This document shows positions 55,003 through 59,744 of a DNA stretch of 59,744 nt, in pieces; positions within the stretch are counted from its first letter, which is position 1; the number at the start of each line of letters is the position of its first letter. This DNA is from CAIKZD01 sp041675165. GTDB lineage: Bacteria; Patescibacteriota; Minisyncoccia; Moranbacterales; UBA2206. The position numbers were made by a program, and so were the translations under genes. Below the pieces are notes generated by a model that was not told the DNA's origin, made no database searches, and was given only the letters and a program-made list of their open reading frames with translations. The stretch is from NCBI GenBank assembly GCA_041675165.1, contig JBAYUI010000004.1, positions 1 to 59,744 of the forward strand. Direction: 5' to 3'.

Positions 55003-58000
55003 TCAGAATTGTTCTTTTTTATCGATGAACGTCATATACAAGATTGGGATGATGAACAGCGTGAAGAAGGAAGAGATTGAAAGGCCGAAGATTATGGCAG
55101 AACCCAGCGCGGTCCAAGTCGCATTGGAAAGCGTGACGGGAATGATACCGGCAATGGTCACGATAGAGGTGATGAAAATCGCTTCCAATCTGGATTTGCC
55201 GGCATCGATAATGGCTTCCTCAAAAGGAATGCCGGTTTTGATATTAAGATTTATTTTGTCGATGAGGATGATGGCGTTTTTCACTACGATTCCGAAAAGC
55301 GCCAAAATTCCGATGAGCCCGGGGAAACTCAAGGTCACGCCCAAGAGGGCCATGCCGATAAAAACCCCGATGAGCGCCAATGGCAAGGTGACGAGAACAA
55401 TGATCGCCTTCCGGAAAGAATTGAACTGGATGACCAGTGTGGAAACGATCAATAATCCGGCGATCGCCATCGCGCGGATGATTGAAAGCACCGATTCATT
55501 GTTCTGTTCATTTTCCCCGCCATAGCTGATGGAATATCCTTGGGGCAAAGCATAGTCTTTGGCCAGCTTAGCTTGGAACTCTTTGACCACTTGGGTCGAG
55601 CTGGTAGTGCTTTTGACATCGGCCGTAAGCAACACCGTTCTTTTCTGATCGATGCGCGTGATGGCATCGACTGAAGGCGTGAGCTTCACGGCAGCGACGT
55701 CTTTAATGAAGATGGGCTGCTTCTTGTTATTGAGGATCTGCAGATTTTGGATCGATTCCAAGGTCGGAATCTTATCTTTGCCAAAACGCGCGACCACATC
55801 GATCGTCTTGTTATCGCGGATGACAGTGGAAACCGTTGTCCCGGAAATCGCGCTCCGAAGAGCCAATCCGACAGCGGCCGCGTTCAGATCATAAAGTTCC
55901 ATTTTGGCATCATCAAGCGCGAAAGTATATTCCGCCGGCGCATCCTTGAGCGAAATGTCGCTGTTGATCGTACCGGGGACAGAATCAATCATCGGTTTTA
56001 GCTCATTGGCGATCTTGTCCAATATCTGCAAATCATCGCCGGATATCTGCGCTTGAAAAGCGCTGCCGGAAGGCGGGCCGCCGCTCGGAGAAGAAACCGT
56101 GATGGTGGCGCCTTGGATATCAGCTATGTTGTCGCGGATCGTTTGGGCGATATCATAAGCCTTGATGCTGCGATCCTCCTGCGGGATCAATTTGATCGTA
56201 ATCGACGCGGTATTGGAATTGTTCGTTCCCCCGCTTCCCAGACTGCCGCTTGAACCGGGATTCCCGACGATCGTGGAAAAGTTCACTATATTTGGAATCT
56301 TGAGCAGCCGCTCTTCGACTTTTTTTGTGATAACGTCCGTCTCATCCAATTTCAATCCGGCCGGTCCGAGCAAACTGACATACAGAACATCGCCATCAGC
56401 TGCCGGAAAAAATTCTGATTTGACAATGCCGGTTACGGGCAGTAAGATCGCCAGAACAAATAGAGCAAGTGTGGCAATCAGCGTGATGATCCTTCTTTTT
56501 TTCGTGCGCGTGACCAAGCGCAAATATTTTTCATAAATCGGCAGAACGCGATCGAAGCGGATGATGCCATGGATCAAGCGGCTACCGAAAGTGGCGTTGT
56601 CATGATCGCCCTGATGTAGGAGTTTTTGTTTGATCAGATCATCATCCGACCATTCCTTTTGGGAAAGATTTTTATTCCCCGCCAAAATTCCGCTGCCGCC
56701 GGAAAAATACCATTTGATCATCCAAGCCAAAGCGACCAGAGAGAATGTGGCGAAAACATAACCGAGAAGGCTATGACTCGCAATGGCGAACAGTCCGCCG
56801 GACAAGATCAGGGCAAAAATTATCCAAAAAAACTTTTTCGTCAGCCTCACCCGCTCCAGAACTGCCGCGAGCGGATGATTGATCATAAGCGCGACTAGAA
56901 GAGACGCGATCAGAGTGACTGAAACAGTGATCGGGATGGATCGGATGAATTGGCCGATGATCCCCGAAGCGAAAAGCAGCGGCAAAAAGGCCCAAACAGT
57001 GGCCAGGGTCGTTGAAAGCAAGACGATTTTGAAATCATTCAGGACCAAAAGCACCGCTTCTTCCGGCGTATATTTTCCCGTCTTCATATATTGCTTGGTA
57101 GCACTGACCACCACGATCGCGTCGTCCACCAAAAGACCAAGGGAAAGCAGAAGGGCGAAAATAGACAGAAAATTCAGCGAAGTCCCGGTGACTTGCATCA
57201 CGCCGAACGTGATGAAAAAAACCAACGGGATCGCGATGCCCGCTACAAAAGCTTCTTTGAGTCCGACAATCAGGAATAGGATGCCGACCACCAGGACCAA
57301 AGTAAGCAGAAAATCATGCGTGAGCTGGTTGAAATCTTTATTGATGCGCGTGGCTTGATTCACCGTGTCGTCATAAGTGATGCCAGTCGGAAATGTTTTT
57401 AGCATCTCATCGATCTTGGTTTTGACGCTATCAACAGTATTCAAGATCGAACCACCGGTCCTTTTGACGATCTGCAAAGTGACGGCGTTTTGCGACGCCT
57501 TGGCGTTCAATGAAAATCTGGAATAGATGGTTTTTTCAATGGCTTTTTCCCGGACTATCGCGATGTCTTTCAGATAAACGATAGCGTTATCATCTGTGTG
57601 CAAGACAGGGATGTCCCCCAGGGTTTTAGCGTCAAAAAAACGCGCGTCGGATCGGACGGGATAGTTGAACTCGCTCCCTTCGAAATTTCCAGCTGGGATA
57701 GCACGATTAGTGGCCGCAATGGCCGCGTTCGCTTGATCCAAGGAAATATTATACAGCGCCAGTTTTTGCGGATCATAGGCCACTTCGAATTGCGTTTCAT
57801 CCCCGCCGGAAACATTCACTTCTCGAATGTCAGGAATTTTCACCAACTCATCCTTGATGTTATCGATATAGGTCCGCATCGCGAATCCGTCATACGGACC
57901 GACAAACGCATAGGTCACGATCGGCGTGTCATCCAAAGAGATCTGCTTGATCTGCGGATCATTGGCCTCGGTCGGAATGTCTTGTCTTATGGCCGGCAAC

Positions 58001-58416
58001 TGATCCCGCAATCTCCGCACCGCGTCATCGACATTTTGGTCAGCATCGAATTCCACCACCACTTTTGCGAATGAATTGGAAGAAGTGGAAGTGATTTTGT
58101 TGATGCCACTGACGCCGGAAATGTCAGTTTCGATTTTTTTCGTGACCAGTTCCTCCATATCGGAAGGCGCGACACCTGGATAGGTATCCGTGATGACAGC
58201 CGTGGCGATCTTGACTTCCGGATTGGATTCGCGCGGCAATTGGAGGAAAGAAAAAATTCCCCAGCCGGAAATCAACATGATCAAAAGGATGACCACACGG
58301 AAATTGGCGACGAAAAAATTTAACCATGTCTTCCTGAGCTCCGGAGAAAATTCCAATTTGTCCAAATAGGCGGAATCGGTCGTTTGCGGCGACTTTTCTT
58401 GGCTTGGTCGTAGCAT
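55003..58416 (-). CDS. RND efflux pump inner-membrane protein
   Basis: 1137 aa, full length for HAE1/AcrB-type pumps with 12 helices and two large periplasmic-type loops. GIFSFLQLPRESNPEVKIATAV opens the first domain and LLSLGLLVDDAIVVVSATKQYMK holds the proton-relay aspartates in TM4. It swaps protons for drugs, dyes or lipids. Its membrane fusion protein lies just upstream (12 bp). No outer-membrane channel gene is present in the window. Confidence 0.94.
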   Translation of the reverse strand: MLRPSQEKSPQTTDSAYLDKLEFSPELRKTWLNFFVANFRVVILLIMLISGWGIFSFLQLPRESNPEVKIATAVITDTYPGVAPSDMEELVTKKIETDISGVSGINKITSTSSNSFAKVVVEFDADQNVDDAVRRLRDQLPAIRQDIPTEANDPQIKQISLDDTPIVTYAFVGPYDGFAMRTYIDNIKDELVKIPDIREVNVSGGDETQFEVAYDPQKLALYNISLDQANAAIAATNRAIPAGNFEGSEFNYPVRSDARFFDAKTLGDIPVLHTDDNAIVYLKDIAIVREKAIEKTIYSRFSLNAKASQNAVTLQIVKRTGGSILNTVDSVKTKIDEMLKTFPTGITYDDTVNQATRINKDFNQLTHDFLLTLVLVVGILFLIVGLKEAFVAGIAIPLVFFITFGVMQVTGTSLNFLSIFALLLSLGLLVDDAIVVVSATKQYMKTGKYTPEEAVLLVLNDFKIVLLSTTLATVWAFLPLLFASGIIGQFIRSIPITVSVTLIASLLVALMINHPLAAVLERVRLTKKFFWIIFALILSGGLFAIASHSLLGYVFATFSLVALAWMIKWYFSGGSGILAGNKNLSQKEWSDDDLIKQKLLHQGDHDNATFGSRLIHGIIRFDRVLPIYEKYLRLVTRTKKRRIITLIATLALFVLAILLPVTGIVKSEFFPAADGDVLYVSLLGPAGLKLDETDVITKKVEERLLKIPNIVNFSTIVGNPGSSGSLGSGGTNNSNTASITIKLIPQEDRSIKAYDIAQTIRDNIADIQGATITVSSPSGGPPSGSAFQAQISGDDLQILDKIANELKPMIDSVPGTINSDISLKDAPAEYTFALDDAKMELYDLNAAAVGLALRSAISGTTVSTVIRDNKTIDVVARFGKDKIPTLESIQNLQILNNKKQPIFIKDVAAVKLTPSVDAITRIDQKRTVLLTADVKSTTSSTQVVKEFQAKLAKDYALPQGYSISYGGENEQNNESVLSIIRAMAIAGLLIVSTLVIQFNSFRKAIIVLVTLPLALIGVFIGMALLGVTLSFPGLIGILALFGIVVKNAIILIDKINLNIKTGIPFEEAIIDAGKSRLEAIFITSIVTIAGIIPVTLSNATWTALGSAIIFGLSISSFFTLFIIPILYMTFIDKKEQF

Positions 58417-58428
58417 AAAACTTTATTA

Positions 58429-59571
58429 TTACCGGGTTATTGCGATTACTTCTCCGTCATGCACCAGCTTGGCGCCGTCAGTGATGATTTCCGTTCCAGC
58501 CGGAATCTCAGCGGTTATTTCGGCTGCCTCTCCATTCACTTGCACGACCGTAATAGGCGTTTTTCTGGCGACGTTCCCATCCACGATGAAAATATAACTT
58601 TCGTTCTGACCGACATTAATGGCAGTAAGCGGCAAGATCAGATCATCTTTGTTCTGCGGTTGCAGACTGGTCCTTATTTTGACTGTCAGGATGGTGCCTG
58701 AAAGGAGAGGCACGCCGGAATGATCACCGGGAACCGCTTCCACCAAAAAACGTCTAGTGGTCGGATCGGCCGCGGCTGCAATGTTCTCAATTTTCAAAGG
58801 CAACGATTTACCGTTAGCATCCAACATAGAAATTTCCTGACCGAGAGCAAGCTCGCTCCGTTGATCTTGATCGACATAAAAGCGGACTTTGACATTGGAT
58901 GATTTGCTGACCCGCGCGATCAGTTGCCCGACTGCGACAGAATCTCCGATCGAAACATCCCTGCTGAGGATCACGCCGGAAATCGGACTGGTTATCAAAT
59001 GGCTGTCCAAAACACTTTTAAGGCCCACTTTGGCGCTCTCAAGCTGGATTTCCGCGATATCAATCTGCTTTTTGGCGCTATCCACTTGCGCCTTGCTGAC
59101 AGTCACGGTCAAAGCGGAATTATCTTGTTGTTCATCATAAGCATCCTTTAAATTCTTATAATTCTTCTTAGCCAACGCCAGCGATTCTTCCGCCTGTTCT
59201 TTGGAAAGTTGTGACTGTTGGACTTGGGCGCTTTGGAACCCCTTTTCCGATGTCTGCAAGGCGTTGCCCGTGTCATCTATGCGCGCGAGCAATGCACCGG
59301 CACCGATCTTATTACCGATCCCATAGGGAACGGCCAAAACCGTACCGGCCGATTTCGCAGTCACGCTGACTTCCTGATCGCCGACTATAGTGGCAGGATA
59401 TTCGACTTCTTGGTCCAAGGTCTTGCTATCGGACGCAAGCTGGACGGAAACAGCTTGGGGCTGCGCGGGTTTTTCCGCGACCGTAACAGTCCGGCGACCG
59501 GGAATTTTTGCGGCGATGGCAAAAATTGCGACAACGATGGCTATCGATCCAATGATTTTTTTCTTGTTCAT
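58429..59571 (-). CDS. RND periplasmic adaptor (membrane fusion protein)
   Basis: 380 aa. One N-terminal anchor helix (GSIAIVVAIFAIAAKI, 8-23), lipoyl-like and helical-hairpin segments (TAKSAGTVLAVPYGIGNKIG, SPISGVILSRDVSIGDSVAVGQ), and a beta-barrel end. It links the RND pump to the cell envelope. Upstream is the tail of a probable MarR-type regulator, so the operon is probably drug-responsive. Confidence 0.93.
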   Translation of the reverse strand: MNKKKIIGSIAIVVAIFAIAAKIPGRRTVTVAEKPAQPQAVSVQLASDSKTLDQEVEYPATIVGDQEVSVTAKSAGTVLAVPYGIGNKIGAGALLARIDDTGNALQTSEKGFQSAQVQQSQLSKEQAEESLALAKKNYKNLKDAYDEQQDNSALTVTVSKAQVDSAKKQIDIAEIQLESAKVGLKSVLDSHLITSPISGVILSRDVSIGDSVAVGQLIARVSKSSNVKVRFYVDQDQRSELALGQEISMLDANGKSLPLKIENIAAAADPTTRRFLVEAVPGDHSGVPLLSGTILTVKIRTSLQPQNKDDLILPLTAINVGQNESYIFIVDGNVARKTPITVVQVNGEAAEITAEIPAGTEIITDGAKLVHDGEVIAITR

Positions 59572-59592
59572 ACGGCAGTTTTTTAAATATGG

Positions 59593-59744
59593 TTAATTTT
59601 TGAATAATTTTTCCAACTCACCTTCTTCTTTATCCAGAATGGTATTGATTTTTTGCATGAAAAGTTTGTGCTGTTCAAGCTCCGCCGCACTGAATCTTTT
59701 CGAAAATGAAATGTGGGCCTTTTCAAATCTCTTTTCTATCATCG
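59593..59744 (-). CDS. C-terminal fragment, probable MarR-type regulator
   Basis: The last 49 codons and stop (TAA at 59593-59595) are in the window. The visible tail (MIEKRFEKAHISFSKRFSAA, then AELEQHKLFMQKINTIL and a short acidic end) has the C-terminal helix character of MarR repressors. Family call rests only on that and on its place before the adaptor gene. The N-terminal DNA-binding part is beyond the window edge. Confidence 0.45.
   Translation of the reverse strand, partial: MIEKRFEKAHISFSKRFSAAELEQHKLFMQKINTILDKEEGELEKLFKN

Overview
The window looks like a chromosome segment of a Candidate Phyla Radiation (Patescibacteria) bacterium, most likely from the Parcubacteria side. The main reasons are: a complete S10/spc ribosomal gene run with no gene for L30 between S5 and L15; many housekeeping genes without a visible Shine-Dalgarno; families common in this group (GxxExxY protein, Bro-N protein, helix-turn-helix plus Doc pair, RodZ-like protein with an extra extracytoplasmic domain); and AT-rich imperfect palindromes as spacers. 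TGA is a normal stop. The lineage is inferred from gene content, not from a phylogeny.

Layout. 1-7.8 kb (mostly minus strand): end of a NuoE/NuoF-type NADH module, aldolase and triosephosphate isomerase, a small membrane exporter, GalT, a family 2 glycosyltransferase and RuvX. One small membrane-protein gene lies on the plus strand with its own promoter, operator-like palindrome and terminator. 7.0-28.4 kb (minus): the str/S10/spc superoperon in order rpsL, rpsG, [488-bp element with a GxxExxY gene], fusA, [Bro-N gene, Nudix, FAD oxidoreductase, small acidic protein], tuf, rpsJ, rplC-D-W-B, rpsS, rplV, rpsC, rplP, rpmC, rpsQ, rplN-X-E, rpsN, rpsH, rplF-R, rpsE, rplO, secY, adk, map. 28.4-35.1 kb: M50 protease, rpmB (plus), ndk, recA, a RodZ-like gene, ftsK and two small genes.

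35.2-40.1 kb is an accessory island: short transcription units with good promoters, Shine-Dalgarno sites and strong terminators. It holds tRNA-Asn, a zinc-ribbon/PilZ-like protein, a holin-like membrane protein, a PEP-CTERM surface protein and an unrecognised two-gene operon. 40.2-50.9 kb (mostly plus): uppP, a YiiX-like peptidase, a NIF3-like protein, an M16 protease, an Arg/Ala-rich DNA-binding peptide, a PaaK/CapK-like adenylating enzyme, an ABC-F ATPase, a lone ADP-ribosyltransferase-like protein, a chain of six perfect hairpins over a Cys-rich ORF, a Doc toxin module and a DEAD-box helicase. 51.1-59.7 kb: an arsR-controlled six-gene metalloid operon (ArsR, thioredoxin-like, ArsF-like, ArsG-like, CDF, ArsP-like permease), then a convergent RND efflux operon with the tail of a probable MarR-type regulator.

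The items most worth a second look are the element with terminal inverted repeats that exactly fills the rpsG-fusA gap, the hairpin chain at 48.5-48.8 kb, the 8-bp-period repeats just before nuoE and recA, the PEP-CTERM protein, and the operon at 38.4-40.1 kb.
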